A DNA stretch of 46,468 nt from the NCBI GenBank assembly GCA_013215375.1, contig JABSRB010000028.1, positions 34,021 through 80,488 of the forward strand, read 5' to 3'. Shown piece after piece: positions 34,617 to 44,497 of the stretch (position 1 is the stretch's first letter; each line of letters opens with the position of its first letter). A program made the translations under genes and the position numbers. The notes beneath the pieces are model-generated. The model was not told the origin of the DNA, ran no database searches, and saw nothing but the letters and a program-made list of their open reading frames with translations. This DNA is from Oceanospirillaceae bacterium (GTDB taxonomy: Bacteria > Pseudomonadota > Gammaproteobacteria > Pseudomonadales > Balneatricaceae).

Positions 34617-35623
34617 TCCAATGTACGTTGCAGCGCTTCAATAATACGCGCTTGGCTGGGAAAGTATTCCCACTCAAAAGCATGCGGATAGGGTGTATCC
34701 CAACCAGTCACTCGCCCGATGGGGGCTTTGAGGTGCCAGAAACACGCCTCTTGTATTTGCGAGACAATTTCAGCGCCAAAACCACTAGTGCGAGTTGCCT
34801 CGTGGATCACCACACAACGGCCGGTTTTTTGTACTGATTTTTCTATGCAGTCCGTATCAAGTGGCAGCAAAGTACGCAAATCAATCAGCTCGGCATCTAA
34901 ACCACTGGCTTTGATGGCGGCCTCAGCGACATGCACCATATTGCCATAGCTAATCACCGTCACTGCATTTCCCGCTTTCACTATACTGGCCTTACCCAGC
35001 TCTAGCGTATAATAACCCTCTGGTACCTCTCCCAATGGGTGCGAGGCCCAACCAGTCGCCGGCTTTAAATGATCGCCATCAAAGGGTCCGTTATAGATGC
35101 GTTTAGGCTCAAAAAAGATCACTGGATCATCGTCTTCAATCGCGGCAATCAGCAAACCTTTAGCATCGTAAGGATTCGATGGCATCACTGTTTTCAGACC
35201 GCAGGCGTGGGTGAAGATTGCCTCGGGGCTCTGCGAGTGTGTTTGTCCACCGCGTATACCGCCACCACAGGGGGCGCGAATAGTCACAGGCGCAAAGAAT
35301 TCACCACCACTGCGATGCCGCAAACGCGCCAATTCTGAGACGATCTGATCCACGGCTGGATAGATATAATCGGCAAATTGAATTTCCACCACTGGCCTCA
35401 AACCATTGACGCCCATACCTATAGCAGTAGCGACGATACCGCCTTCCGCAATTGGCATATCGAGCGCTCGATGCGCACCATATTTCTGGTAGAGCCCCGC
35501 AGTACAGCGAAACACGCCGCCAAAATAACCAACATCTTGCCCCATCACTAATACATTTGGGTCGCGATTCATGCAGATATCCATCGCCGAATTTAGCGCT
35601 TGGATCATATTCATTTTAGCCAT
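34607..35623 (-). CDS. bkdA2: Branched-chain 2-oxoacid dehydrogenase E1 beta subunit
   Basis: The 338-residue subunit has the transketolase-like pyrimidine domain (MNMIQALNSAMDICMNRDPNVLV, GIVATAIGMGVNGLRPVVEIQF) and the C-terminal domain (LIDLRTLLPLDTD, CVVIHEATRTSGFGAEI). With E1 alpha it decarboxylates branched 2-oxoacids using thiamine diphosphate. It starts 2 bp after bkdA1 ends. Confidence 0.95.
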   Translation of the reverse strand: MAKMNMIQALNSAMDICMNRDPNVLVMGQDVGYFGGVFRCTAGLYQKYGAHRALDMPIAEGGIVATAIGMGVNGLRPVVEIQFADYIYPAVDQIVSELARLRHRSGGEFFAPVTIRAPCGGGIRGGQTHSQSPEAIFTHACGLKTVMPSNPYDAKGLLIAAIEDDDPVIFFEPKRIYNGPFDGDHLKPATGWASHPLGEVPEGYYTLELGKASIVKAGNAVTVISYGNMVHVAEAAIKASGLDAELIDLRTLLPLDTDCIEKSVQKTGRCVVIHEATRTSGFGAEIVSQIQEACFWHLKAPIGRVTGWDTPYPHAFEWEYFPSQARIIEALQRTLECE

Positions 35624-35625
35624 GT

Positions 35626-36867
35626 TTAAGCTCCCACTTGATCACGTTGCTTGCGTAAGTGCGCTGGCATGTCTTTAAACACATCATCAAACATAGTCTC
35701 TACCGGCCAGTGGGGGCCCTCTGCGAATGAGCCGTGTGAAATGGCTTCTTTCCAGTCAGCTAAGATTGCTGCCTTCAACTCTTTTTCCTGCGCTAAGTGT
35801 TGCTCTTCACTCCACTGGTCAATGCAAATTAAGTGTTGTTTTAGGCGCTCGATAGGATCTCCTAATGGCCAGTATGCCGCTTCATTTTTACCGCGATAAG
35901 AATCGGGGTTGTCACTGGTTGAATGGCCTTCAGTACGATAGGTATAGAGTTCAATAAAGGTCGCTCCACCGCCTTTGCGCGCCCGCTCAGCCGCCCATTG
36001 GGTCGCAGCGTATACCGCTAAGAAATCATTACCATCCACACGAATTCCCACAATACTAAAACCGATACTGCGCGCGGCAAAGGTGGTCCCGGTATTGGCA
36101 AAAGTTTGCGGAGTAGAGATAGCCCACTGATTGTTCACTACATTTAAGATCACGGGTGCCTTGTAAGTAGAGGCAAAAACTAACGCGTGATAGACATCAG
36201 CCGCCGCGGTAGTACCGTCACCGACCCAAGACACAGCAATGTGCTTTTCACCTTTATAAGCAGAGGCCATCGCCCAGCCCACAGCCTGTGAATATTGGGT
36301 GGCTAAATTACCCGAAAGCGAAAAGAAATTACCCTCTTTCCAACTGTAAAAAACCGGCATCTGCCGACCTTTAATATTATCTTTGGCATTGGAGATACAG
36401 TGGCACATCATATCCACGACTGGACGTTTGCGCACAAACAGCAGCCCCTGTTGGCGGTAAGATGGAAACAACATATCACCGTCTTCAAGCGCCATCCCCT
36501 GCGCAACGGCAATCGCCTCCTCCCCTGTACATTTCATATAAAATGATAATTTCCCCTGGCGCTGCATATTAAACATACGTCGATCATAAGCGCGCACATG
36601 CATCATATGTCTTAACCCAACACGCAGTTTGTCGGGCGACAAATCAGGTTGCCACGCGCCTTTCGCTTGATGGTCATCATCTAACACTCGCACTAAGCCA
36701 TAGGCCAAGTCAGTAACATCTGCTGCATCCACCAGTACCTGTGGGCGTTTGCTTGCCAGTGGGCTGGGAATTTTTAAATGTGAAAAATCGGGTGTGGTTT
36801 CAGGCCTTGATGAGGCTGTAGGGACGAAGAGTTTGGATTGGTAAATCGTTTTATTAGCTGATGACAT
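35626..36867 (-). CDS. bkdA1: Branched-chain 2-oxoacid dehydrogenase E1 alpha subunit
   Basis: The product is about 413 residues with the ThDP-binding motif GDGTTAAADVYHALVFAS...NN and the conserved phosphorylation-loop region YRTEGHSTSDNPDSYR. The first 90 residues form the extra N-terminal part typical of bacterial BkdA1. AGGTGG stands 5 nt before ATG 36867; an ATG at 36870 and a GTG at 36876 are in frame. It follows the amino-acid dehydrogenase by 8-17 bp. Confidence 0.95.
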   Translation of the reverse strand: MSSANKTIYQSKLFVPTASSRPETTPDFSHLKIPSPLASKRPQVLVDAADVTDLAYGLVRVLDDDHQAKGAWQPDLSPDKLRVGLRHMMHVRAYDRRMFNMQRQGKLSFYMKCTGEEAIAVAQGMALEDGDMLFPSYRQQGLLFVRKRPVVDMMCHCISNAKDNIKGRQMPVFYSWKEGNFFSLSGNLATQYSQAVGWAMASAYKGEKHIAVSWVGDGTTAAADVYHALVFASTYKAPVILNVVNNQWAISTPQTFANTGTTFAARSIGFSIVGIRVDGNDFLAVYAATQWAAERARKGGGATFIELYTYRTEGHSTSDNPDSYRGKNEAAYWPLGDPIERLKQHLICIDQWSEEQHLAQEKELKAAILADWKEAISHGSFAEGPHWPVETMFDDVFKDMPAHLRKQRDQVGA

Positions 36868-36884
36868 CATTTCCACCTAACAAG

Positions 36885-37922
36885 TTATTGGCTGAGGCGC
36901 TCTGCAGCGATTTGATCGGCAACGAGTTGCGTGCAGCAACCGCTTTGCTCTGCGCGTTGAAATATCTGCTCTAAACTAGTGCCTATCGCTTCAATATGCG
37001 TTTTAAGCTGTGCAGCACTTCCGCCATTGCGCTGATAGGCGATATCGATAATGCCGCCAGCATTGATTACGTAATCAGGGGCATACAACACACCTTGAGC
37101 TTGTAGCTGCTGCGAAATTTCAGGGCGCGAAAGCTGATTATTGGCAGCGCCGGCAATCACTTTTGCTTGCAGCTGGCGCAAGCTCTGTGTATTAATGATG
37201 CCACCCATGGCGCAGGGAGCAAAAACATCAGCTTGCACCGCGTAAATTTCATCCGGCGCCACGGCAGCTGCGCCTAACTCGGAGACAACCCTTTGCACAT
37301 TTTCGGGGAATATATCAGTCACAATTAATTCAGCACCTGCCGCTTTCAAATATTTGCATAAATGAAAGCCAACATTGCCAACACCTTGCACCGCGACTTT
37401 TACACCGGTTAAATCCGTGCGGTTTAACTGATAAGCCACTGAGGCCTGCAGACCGACAAAGACACCATAGGCGGTTGATGGAGAAGGATCGCCACCATGT
37501 TCGCTACCGACCATCACCCCCGAAGCGTATTGAGTACACTCACCAATAGTGACCATATCGGCAACGCTAGTCCCTGAATCTTCTGCGGTGATATAAGCAC
37601 CTGACAAACCTTCAATGGCTCGGCCTAAGGCGCGTAATAGCTGTGGGCTTTTGTCTTTGCGAGGATCGCCAATAATCACACACTTACCGCCTCCTAGTGG
37701 CAAGCCGGCGATGGCAGACTTATAAGTCATACCTTTTGAGAGTCGTAGCACATCCGTCAGTGCGGCCTCATCGCTCTCGTAGGGCCACATACGACAGCCG
37801 CCCAGTGCCGGCCCCAAATGGGTATTGTGTACGGCAATAATGGCTTTTAAGCCGCTTTCTTTATCTCGAACAAAGACAAGCTGCTCATGATCATCAAACT
37901 CTAAGTGCGAAAACACTGACAT
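36885..37922 (-). CDS. Leucine/valine-type amino-acid dehydrogenase
   Basis: The 345-residue protein belongs to the Glu/Leu/Phe/Val dehydrogenase family and is the length of leucine dehydrogenases. Catalytic Lys is in GLPLGGGKCVI (about 75-85), with GPALGGCRMW and the Rossmann GVGNVGFHLCKYL at about 186-198. It deaminates branched-chain amino acids to the 2-oxoacids used by the Bkd complex encoded next. First gene of the minus-strand operon; divergent from an Lrp-type regulator 111 bp away. Confidence 0.93.
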   Translation of the reverse strand: MSVFSHLEFDDHEQLVFVRDKESGLKAIIAVHNTHLGPALGGCRMWPYESDEAALTDVLRLSKGMTYKSAIAGLPLGGGKCVIIGDPRKDKSPQLLRALGRAIEGLSGAYITAEDSGTSVADMVTIGECTQYASGVMVGSEHGGDPSPSTAYGVFVGLQASVAYQLNRTDLTGVKVAVQGVGNVGFHLCKYLKAAGAELIVTDIFPENVQRVVSELGAAAVAPDEIYAVQADVFAPCAMGGIINTQSLRQLQAKVIAGAANNQLSRPEISQQLQAQGVLYAPDYVINAGGIIDIAYQRNGGSAAQLKTHIEAIGTSLEQIFQRAEQSGCCTQLVADQIAAERLSQ

Positions 37923-38033
37923 ACTTAACCTGCTTTTTTATTGTTTTAGACGTTCTTCAAATATAGTTAGTGCTAATAATGTATAGGATATAGGGCGTAT
38001 TTTTTATTCTATTTATGTGCTAAAAAGGTTGTT

Positions 38034-38561
38034 ATGAGTATAAAAAATACTCATAACAACAAAACAATAATAAATCCCGCCTTAAATAAGACGAAAAAAA
38101 TGACATTAGATAATACCGACAAACTTATTCTTAAATTAATTCAAAGTGACGCCAGCATGCCAGCGTCGGAAATTGCAGAGCGAGTGAACCTGACCCAGCC
38201 ACCGTGCTGGAGACGGATAAAACGTTTGGAAGAAGCTGGTTTTATCATCAAACGTGCGGGGATATTAGATCCTAAAAAATTGGGCTTGCACTTGGTTATT
38301 TACGCCGAGGTAAAGCTGACCGCCAATAGTGAATTGGAGGCATTTGAGGAAGAAGTAAAAAAAATACCTGAGGTCACAGAGTGCTACATCATGTTAGGGC
38401 AAGTTGATTTTTTACTGAGGATAGTCACTACTGATATTGCCGGTTATGAGAAACTCTATCGGGATCAACTGGCAAAATTACCGGGGTTACAAGAGCTGAA
38501 CTCCAGTGTTGCAATGAGCGAAGTTAAACGCAGCACTGATTTGCCAATCACCCTGAATTAA
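38034..38561 (+). CDS. Lrp/AsnC-family transcription regulator
   Basis: The 175-residue regulator has an N-terminal helix-turn-helix (LDNTDKLILKLIQSDASMPASEIAERV... QPPCWRRIKRLEEAGFI) and a C-terminal RAM ligand-binding domain (EVTECYIMLGQVDFLLRIV). Divergent placement next to the leucine-dehydrogenase/bkd operon parallels BkdR of pseudomonads, so activation by branched-chain amino acids is likely. AAGG lies 5 nt before ATG 38034; the ATG at 38100 would give the more usual N terminus but has a weaker site. Confidence 0.92.
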   Translation: MSIKNTHNNKTIINPALNKTKKMTLDNTDKLILKLIQSDASMPASEIAERVNLTQPPCWRRIKRLEEAGFIIKRAGILDPKKLGLHLVIYAEVKLTANSELEAFEEEVKKIPEVTECYIMLGQVDFLLRIVTTDIAGYEKLYRDQLAKLPGLQELNSSVAMSEVKRSTDLPITLN

Positions 38562-38618
38562 CTAGCACCGCCGCTAGCTCTGGCAATACACTTTATCTCC
38601 CCAGAGCAATTTAGCCAA

Positions 38619-39524
38619 TTAATCCAAAGCACTCTGGAAGGTACTATTACGCATTTGTCGATATTGCCTAGGCGAGATGCCCATTATTTTTTTAAATATA
38701 CGCGAGAAATAATAGGTATCAACATAGCCTAAATCGTAGCTTATCTGTTTAATCGGTTTTGTCGATATATCCAGTAGATGGCAAGCTCGCTCTATTTTCA
38801 AGTGAATAAAATAATTGATTGGAGTGGTATTGGTCAGCGCTTTGTACTTTTTAATGAAATGAAATTTGGATAAATTGACACTCTCAGCCAGTGCCTGCAA
38901 GTTTAATTGCCGGTGTAGACTGGATTCCATCAGTGAATGCACCACTTCTAAATCAAACTGATGAGCAATTAGTTGCGCCTTCACCTGTGGCCGCAGCATC
39001 GGAATAGAGGTCAGTATCTGGCGCAGCATATTGGCTCCATGGATAAAAGCACTCACATTGATACTGGAACCTAAACTCTCTAGGAGAAATTCAAAATTGG
39101 TAATTAAACGAGAGTTAACGCCCACCGGAATAATAAATTTGTCGCTATCGCCGCGCAAATAGTCGATAAAAGTGGCGCTACTGTCTCCGCTAAAATGCAC
39201 CCAATAGATAGTCCATGGCTGAGAGCGGCTAGATTTATAACTGTGTGCCACACCACGCGGAAGTAATAACAAATCGCCGGCAGACACCTGATGCAGGTGG
39301 TTATCTACACTAAACTCCCCGGCCCCTTCTATGCAATAAATCAGCAGGTTATCATCGTGCACCCTGCGCAACATAGTATGTTTTATTGCACGTTTGTAAA
39401 AACCTGATGCCTTAGGGTAGAGGGCTTGACTCAGCGGGTTCTTAGCCATATTTTTGGTGACGGCTCTAGGAACTACATAGCGTAAACTGCCTGTTGGTAG
39501 CGGCCAGTTAGATGGTTGACTCAT
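38619..39524 (-). CDS. AraC-family regulator, MmsR-like
   Basis: The protein is about 301 residues: N-terminal cupin-type sensor (IYCIEGAGEFSVDNHLHQVSAGDLLLLPRG) and a C-terminal double helix-turn-helix (LNLQALAESVNLSKFHFIKKYK ... YDLGYVDTYYFSRIFKKIMGISPRQYRQ). It is divergent from mmsA with 154 bp between, as in the mmsR-mmsAB unit of Pseudomonas aeruginosa, so it likely activates the valine operon. The start is ATG 39524 with AGG 7 nt upstream; a TTG at 39530 is also open. Confidence 0.9.
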   Translation of the reverse strand: MSQPSNWPLPTGSLRYVVPRAVTKNMAKNPLSQALYPKASGFYKRAIKHTMLRRVHDDNLLIYCIEGAGEFSVDNHLHQVSAGDLLLLPRGVAHSYKSSRSQPWTIYWVHFSGDSSATFIDYLRGDSDKFIIPVGVNSRLITNFEFLLESLGSSINVSAFIHGANMLRQILTSIPMLRPQVKAQLIAHQFDLEVVHSLMESSLHRQLNLQALAESVNLSKFHFIKKYKALTNTTPINYFIHLKIERACHLLDISTKPIKQISYDLGYVDTYYFSRIFKKIMGISPRQYRQMRNSTFQSALD

Positions 39525-39678
39525 AAACAAACCTATACTAAAGGATAAGTACTATCACAATATAATCCATCAATAGCACAAGATTATCAATCCTTAGGAC
39601 GCTTTTTATATGCTTAAATCAAGTCTATACAAATTATTGTCGCGGGCAGAGCACTGCTTTAGCACTGAGGAAATGTAA

Positions 39679-41172
39679 ATGATTAAGCAAGTCCCACTGT
39701 TGATCAATGGCGAATTCATCATCAGTAAAAGTACCCAACTAATTGATGTCACCAACCCAGCCACCCAGGAAGTTATCGCACAAGTCCCCTGCGCCACTGA
39801 CGAAGAGATCAACTTGGCGATAGAAACGGCCAAAGACGCCTTCGAGATTTGGAAAGAAAGGTCAGTCGGTGACAGGGCCAGAGTAATGCTGGCTTACCAA
39901 GCGTTATTAAAAGAACACCAAGAAGAGATAGCGACTATATTATCCAAAGAGTCTGGTAAAACGCTCCCCGATGCCATGGGTGATGTTTGGCGCGGTATCG
40001 AAGTGGTAGAACACGCGGCCAACGTCGCTTCGTTGACCATGGGCGAAACTCTTGAAAACGTGGCACGTAAGATCGATTGCTACAGTTTCACTCAGCCGTT
40101 AGGCGTTTGTGTCGGCGTCACCCCCTTTAACTTCCCAGCGATGATTCCCTTGTGGATGTTTCCCATCGCCATCGCCTGCGGTAATGCCTTTATCCTCAAG
40201 CCTTCAGAGCAAAATCCGCTGACGCCAAACCGCCTTGCCGAGTTATTTATTGAAGCAGGTGCGCCCAAGGGAATATTACAAGTACTTCACGGCACTAAAG
40301 AAGTAGTACAGCAATTGTTAGTGCACCCTGATCTACCAGCTATCTCCTTTGTTGGCTCAGTGGCTGTCGGTGAATATATCTACCGTACTGGTACTGACCA
40401 CATGAAGCGGGTACAGGCCTTTGCCGGTGCTAAAAACCACATGGTTATCATGCCGGATGCCGCCAAAAAACAAGTGATCAATAACATTGCTGGTGCCTCA
40501 GTAGGAGCTGCAGGTCAGCGCTGCATGGCGATTTCGGTAGCAGTATTTGTCGGCGAATCTAAAAATCTAATCCCAGAAATCAAAGAGGCACTAGCCAAGG
40601 TACGCCCGGGAGCTTGGGATGATCCAGAGGCGGGTTACGGCCCACAAATTAACCCTGCTGCTAAAGAACGCGTGCTTAAATTCATTGCAGAAGGTAAAGC
40701 TGCAGGGGCCAACTGTATTCTAGATGGCTCTGATGTAGTGGTAGAAGGTCTGGAAAAAGGCAACTTTGTCGGGCCGACTATGTTCACTAATGTAACTACC
40801 GATATGTCGATTTACACTGAGGAAATTTTTGGCCCAGTGCTGATTACCTTGGAAGTTGAGACACTGGAAGATGCTATTGCACTGATCAATGAGAACCCGT
40901 ACGGTAACGGTACTTCGATCTTTACCGCATCCGGTGCCGCCGCCCGTAAATACCAGCACGAAATTAAAGTGGGAATTGTCGGGATCAATGTACCAGTACC
41001 CGTGCCTCTGCCGATGTTTTCGTTCACCGGCTGGAGAAAATCGTTCTACGGCGATCAACACGCTTACGGCAAGCAGGCAGTAAGATTTTACACTGAGACT
41101 AAAACAGTCACGGCGCGCTGGTTTGACGAAGATATTGATACAGGTGTCAACACCACCATTGATATGAAGTAG
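39679..41172 (+). CDS. mmsA: Methylmalonate-semialdehyde dehydrogenase (CoA-acylating)
   Basis: The 497-residue aldehyde dehydrogenase converts methylmalonate semialdehyde to propionyl-CoA at the end of valine breakdown. The MmsA-specific [14 protein letters not shown] and catalytic Cys in [11 protein letters not shown] are present, as are [12 protein letters not shown] and the C-terminal [22 protein letters not shown] stands 8 nt before the ATG. First gene of a five-gene plus-strand set; 184 bp separate it from the next gene. Confidence 0.96.
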   Translation: MIKQVPLLINGEFIISKSTQLIDVTNPATQEVIAQVPCATDEEINLAIETAKDAFEIWKERSVGDRARVMLAYQALLKEHQEEIATILSKESGKTLPDAMGDVWRGIEVVEHAANVASLTMGETLENVARKIDCYSFTQPLGVCVGVTPFNFPAMIPLWMFPIAIACGNAFILKPSEQNPLTPNRLAELFIEAGAPKGILQVLHGTKEVVQQLLVHPDLPAISFVGSVAVGEYIYRTGTDHMKRVQAFAGAKNHMVIMPDAAKKQVINNIAGASVGAAGQRCMAISVAVFVGESKNLIPEIKEALAKVRPGAWDDPEAGYGPQINPAAKERVLKFIAEGKAAGANCILDGSDVVVEGLEKGNFVGPTMFTNVTTDMSIYTEEIFGPVLITLEVETLEDAIALINENPYGNGTSIFTASGAAARKYQHEIKVGIVGINVPVPVPLPMFSFTGWRKSFYGDQHAYGKQAVRFYTETKTVTARWFDEDIDTGVNTTIDMK

Positions 41173-41356
41173 ATTAAAGTAAACAGGGGCAACTGGGAGT
41201 TTTCCGCCAGTTGGCCACTAAAAAAAGGGCTAATGCACCTTTATTCATGCGGCCCTGCAGTAGTTATTTCCATCAAGCTTGTATAAAAATAGAGTACTTA
41301 AATAGTTAGCTACTCTGCAATTGGGCTCTATTGTTAACAATAATATGAGGTAAGAT

Positions 41357-42514
41357 ATGGATTTTGAACTAAACGAGGATCAACTCGCTTATAGCGAGAT
41401 GGCCAAAGCCTTTGCCGAAAAAGAGTTAACCCCCCATGCCGCAGCTTGGGACGAACACCAACATTTCCCGTTGGATGTACTAAAACGCGCCGGAGATATG
41501 GGTTTATGCGGTTTGTACACACCTGAAGAATGTGGTGGTTTAGGTCTTTCCCGTTTAGATTCCAGCATAGTATTCGAGCAGTTAGCTATAGGTTGCACTG
41601 CCACTACCGCTTACTTAACCATCCATAATATGGTGAACTGGATGATTAGTAGCTTTGCCACCGCTACTACTAAAACACAGTGGAGTGAAGTTTTAAGCAG
41701 CGGGCAAAAGCTTGCTTCTTACTGCCTGACAGAGCCCAATGCTGGATCCGATGCCGCCTCATTAAAAACCACTGCGCGTAAAAACGGCGATAAATATTTA
41801 CTCAATGGCGCTAAAGTATTTATCTCCGGGGCAGGTGCCACTGATCTATTATTAGTGATGGCGAGAACCTCCGATGAAGGCGCTAAGGGAATTTCTGCTT
41901 TTGCAGTGCCTGCTGACAGCCCGGGTATTAGCTATGGCCGCAAAGAGCAAAAAATGGGTTGGAACTGCCAGCCGACCCGCACTATCACCTTTGAAGATGT
42001 AGAAATATCCGCTGATACATTGTTGGGTAACGAAGGCGATGGTTTTAAAATCGCCATGCAAGGCTTAGATGGCGGCCGTGTCAACATCGCTACTTGCTCA
42101 GTAGGCACCGCTCAGGCAGCCCTGAACCATGCACTACGATACTTGCACGAGCGCCAACAGTTTGGCCGAGAGCTCGCCAGTTTTCAGGCACTGCAGTTTA
42201 AAGTGGCGCAGATGAATACAAATTTAGTGGCCGCCCGCCAAATGGTGCGTCTAGCGGCGAGCAAAATAGACAGCAAACACCCCGACCGCAGTACTTACTG
42301 TGCGATGGCCAAACGCTTTGCCACTGATGCCTGCTACCAAATATGTGACGAGGCACTACAAATTTTCGGCGGCAATGGTTATATGAAAGAGTATCCATTG
42401 GAGCGTTATGTCCGCGATTCGCGGGTCCATCGTATCTTAGAAGGCACCAACGAAATCATGAATGTGATTATTGCCCGACGAATTTTAACCGAAGAAACCA
42501 ACCAGATTGTTTAA
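41357..42514 (+). CDS. Acyl-CoA dehydrogenase, probably isobutyryl-CoA
   Basis: The 385-residue FAD enzyme has the family blocks YCLTEPNAGSDAASLKT, GNEGDGFKIAMQGLDGGR, and the catalytic Glu in RILEGTNEIMNVIIARR. In this setting, between mmsA and the enoyl-CoA hydratase, it most likely oxidises isobutyryl-CoA to methacrylyl-CoA; substrate is inferred from context. GAGG is 6 nt before the ATG. Its last codons overlap the long frame of the next gene, whose real start is 10 bp beyond its stop. Confidence 0.93.
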   Translation: MDFELNEDQLAYSEMAKAFAEKELTPHAAAWDEHQHFPLDVLKRAGDMGLCGLYTPEECGGLGLSRLDSSIVFEQLAIGCTATTAYLTIHNMVNWMISSFATATTKTQWSEVLSSGQKLASYCLTEPNAGSDAASLKTTARKNGDKYLLNGAKVFISGAGATDLLLVMARTSDEGAKGISAFAVPADSPGISYGRKEQKMGWNCQPTRTITFEDVEISADTLLGNEGDGFKIAMQGLDGGRVNIATCSVGTAQAALNHALRYLHERQQFGRELASFQALQFKVAQMNTNLVAARQMVRLAASKIDSKHPDRSTYCAMAKRFATDACYQICDEALQIFGGNGYMKEYPLERYVRDSRVHRILEGTNEIMNVIIARRILTEETNQIV

Positions 42515-42524
42515 GGAAGCAAAA

Positions 42525-43310
42525 ATGAATAATTATCCAGAGAGCTTGATGCTCGAAAAACAGGGTAATGTCGCCATTATTACCTTAAACAATCCCCCCG
42601 CCAATACTTGGACCAAACAGAGTTTAATTGGGCTCATTGACATAATCAGTGATTTAAATCAGGATTTGTCGGTTTACAGCTTGGTGATAAAGTCAGGGAA
42701 TGAAAAATTCTTCTCGGCCGGTGCCGATTTAAAACTTTTTGCCGATGGCGACTTAGCCAATGCCCGCGATATGGCCAAATACTTCGGCGAAGCTTTCCAC
42801 TTACTCTCACAATTTCGCGGAGTCTCTATTGCGGCGGTGAACGGCTGGGCGATGGGCGGCGGTTTAGAAGTCGCGCTGGCCTGTGATATACGCATTGCAG
42901 AGACCAAGGCGATGATGGCACTCCCCGAAGCGAAAGTAGGGCTACTCCCCTGTGCCGGCGGCACGCAAAACTTAACCATGTTAGTGGGCGAGGGCTGGGC
43001 TAAAAAAATTATTCTCTGCGGTGAGCGAGTCGACGCCCCAACGGCGCTGTCTATTGGCTTGGTCGAAGAAGTAGTGGAAAATGGCGATTCTTTTAATCGT
43101 GCTTTAGAGCTAGCGCAACAAGTAGCTCAACAGAGCCCCAAAGCTGTCAGCGCCTGCAAAACTTTAATTCAATCCAACCGCAGCCGCAGCTGGGAGCAAG
43201 GTTACATTATCGAGCGTGAGTTGTTTGTCGATCTATTCCACACCCAGGACCAAAAGGAGGGGGTAAATGCCTTCCTTGAAAAGCGTACACCGCAGTGGAA
43301 AAATAACTAA
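42525..43310 (+). CDS. Enoyl-CoA hydratase
   Basis: The 261-residue crotonase-family protein has SAGADLKLFADGD (oxyanion hole) and AVNGWAMGGGLEVALACDIRIA, with catalytic glutamates expected in this segment and in LPEAKVGLLPCAGGTQ. It likely hydrates methacrylyl-CoA to 3-hydroxyisobutyryl-CoA. The start is ATG 42525 (MNNYPES) with AAGGA 7 nt upstream; an in-frame codon at 42507 has no such site. Confidence 0.93.
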   Translation: MNNYPESLMLEKQGNVAIITLNNPPANTWTKQSLIGLIDIISDLNQDLSVYSLVIKSGNEKFFSAGADLKLFADGDLANARDMAKYFGEAFHLLSQFRGVSIAAVNGWAMGGGLEVALACDIRIAETKAMMALPEAKVGLLPCAGGTQNLTMLVGEGWAKKIILCGERVDAPTALSIGLVEEVVENGDSFNRALELAQQVAQQSPKAVSACKTLIQSNRSRSWEQGYIIERELFVDLFHTQDQKEGVNAFLEKRTPQWKNN

Positions 43311-43342
43311 AAACATCAGATTTAATCATAGAGGTAGCGTTT

Positions 43343-44443
43343 ATGAGCTGTGTATTATTTATTGAACACCCAACACTTGATGGCCATAAAATCATTGAAA
43401 TCACTTTAAACGCAGAGCGCTCTTTAAACGCCCTCTCGCTAGAGATGATTGGCCTTATTCAACCCGCACTCGATAGTTACAAGGACGATGACTCTGTAGT
43501 AGCGATACTGTTAGAGGGCAGTGGTAGCAAAGCATTTTGTGCCGGCGGTGACGTGGTGAGTTTGTATCACGCACTGCAAGAGGAAGACGGTGCTGAGTTT
43601 GCCACGCAATATTTTAGTGCTGAATACCGTTTAGATTACTGCATCCACACTTACCCTAAACCTATCATTGGTTGGGGCGCTGGGATTGTAATGGGCGGTG
43701 GTTTAGGATTATTGGCTGGCTGCAGTCACTCTATCGTCACCGAGACCACCATGATAGCGATGCCAGAAGTGACTATTGGTCTCTATCCAGATGTGGGCGC
43801 CAGCTGGTTTTTGAATCGCTGTCCAGGTCGTACTGGCCTATTTTTAGGCATGACCGGCCAGCGCATCAATGGCGCGGATGCTAAATATCTAGGCATTGGT
43901 GACCGGCAATTAGACAATCAGCAACGCCCTGAACTGATGACTGCGTTACTGGCAGTTAACTGGGCTGAGCAGGAGCACGCAGCGGCGCATATAAACACCG
44001 TTTTAAGAAATCTGGAAAGCCACAGTGATGCTAGCCAACAAGTATCACTAGTGCGAGAACATTTCGATTTAATCCAAACGCTCACTGATGTGGACTGTGC
44101 AGGCGACTTTGTGACTGCACTGCTCAAGCTAGAGACAGATGATAGTTGGGTAAACAAAGCACAACGGGCAGTTAGCCATGGTAGCCCGATGTCCATTGCC
44201 ATGATTTATCGACAATTACACACCAGCAAACGTTTATCGTTGAAAGAGACTTTTATCGCCGAGTTATCACTGTCAGTACAATGTTGTGATATAGGCGAGT
44301 TTACAGAGGGAGTCAGAGCCTTGCTTGTCGATAAAGATGGCCAGCCCAACTGGCGCTACAAAGATATTGCACAAGTAGAAGAGCAATTTCTCGATCAACT
44401 ATTTACTAATTATTGGCCGCGCAGCCCCATTGCAGATATGTAA
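43343..44443 (+). CDS. 3-Hydroxyisobutyryl-CoA hydrolase
   Basis: The 366-residue protein is a long member of the crotonase superfamily matching HIBCH-type thioesterases: GSGSKAFCAGGDVVSLYHAL, GAGIVMGGGLGLLAGCSHSIV, MPEVTIGLYPDVGASWFLNR, and the C-terminal extension ending NPTW-like QPNWRYKDIAQV. It releases free 3-hydroxyisobutyrate for the dehydrogenase encoded next. GAGG precedes the ATG by 9 nt. Confidence 0.93.
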   Translation: MSCVLFIEHPTLDGHKIIEITLNAERSLNALSLEMIGLIQPALDSYKDDDSVVAILLEGSGSKAFCAGGDVVSLYHALQEEDGAEFATQYFSAEYRLDYCIHTYPKPIIGWGAGIVMGGGLGLLAGCSHSIVTETTMIAMPEVTIGLYPDVGASWFLNRCPGRTGLFLGMTGQRINGADAKYLGIGDRQLDNQQRPELMTALLAVNWAEQEHAAAHINTVLRNLESHSDASQQVSLVREHFDLIQTLTDVDCAGDFVTALLKLETDDSWVNKAQRAVSHGSPMSIAMIYRQLHTSKRLSLKETFIAELSLSVQCCDIGEFTEGVRALLVDKDGQPNWRYKDIAQVEEQFLDQLFTNYWPRSPIADM

Positions 44444-44497
44444 TAACAGAGCCAAATAACATATAACTCGCTTTATAAAATTTTATTGGAGAACAGC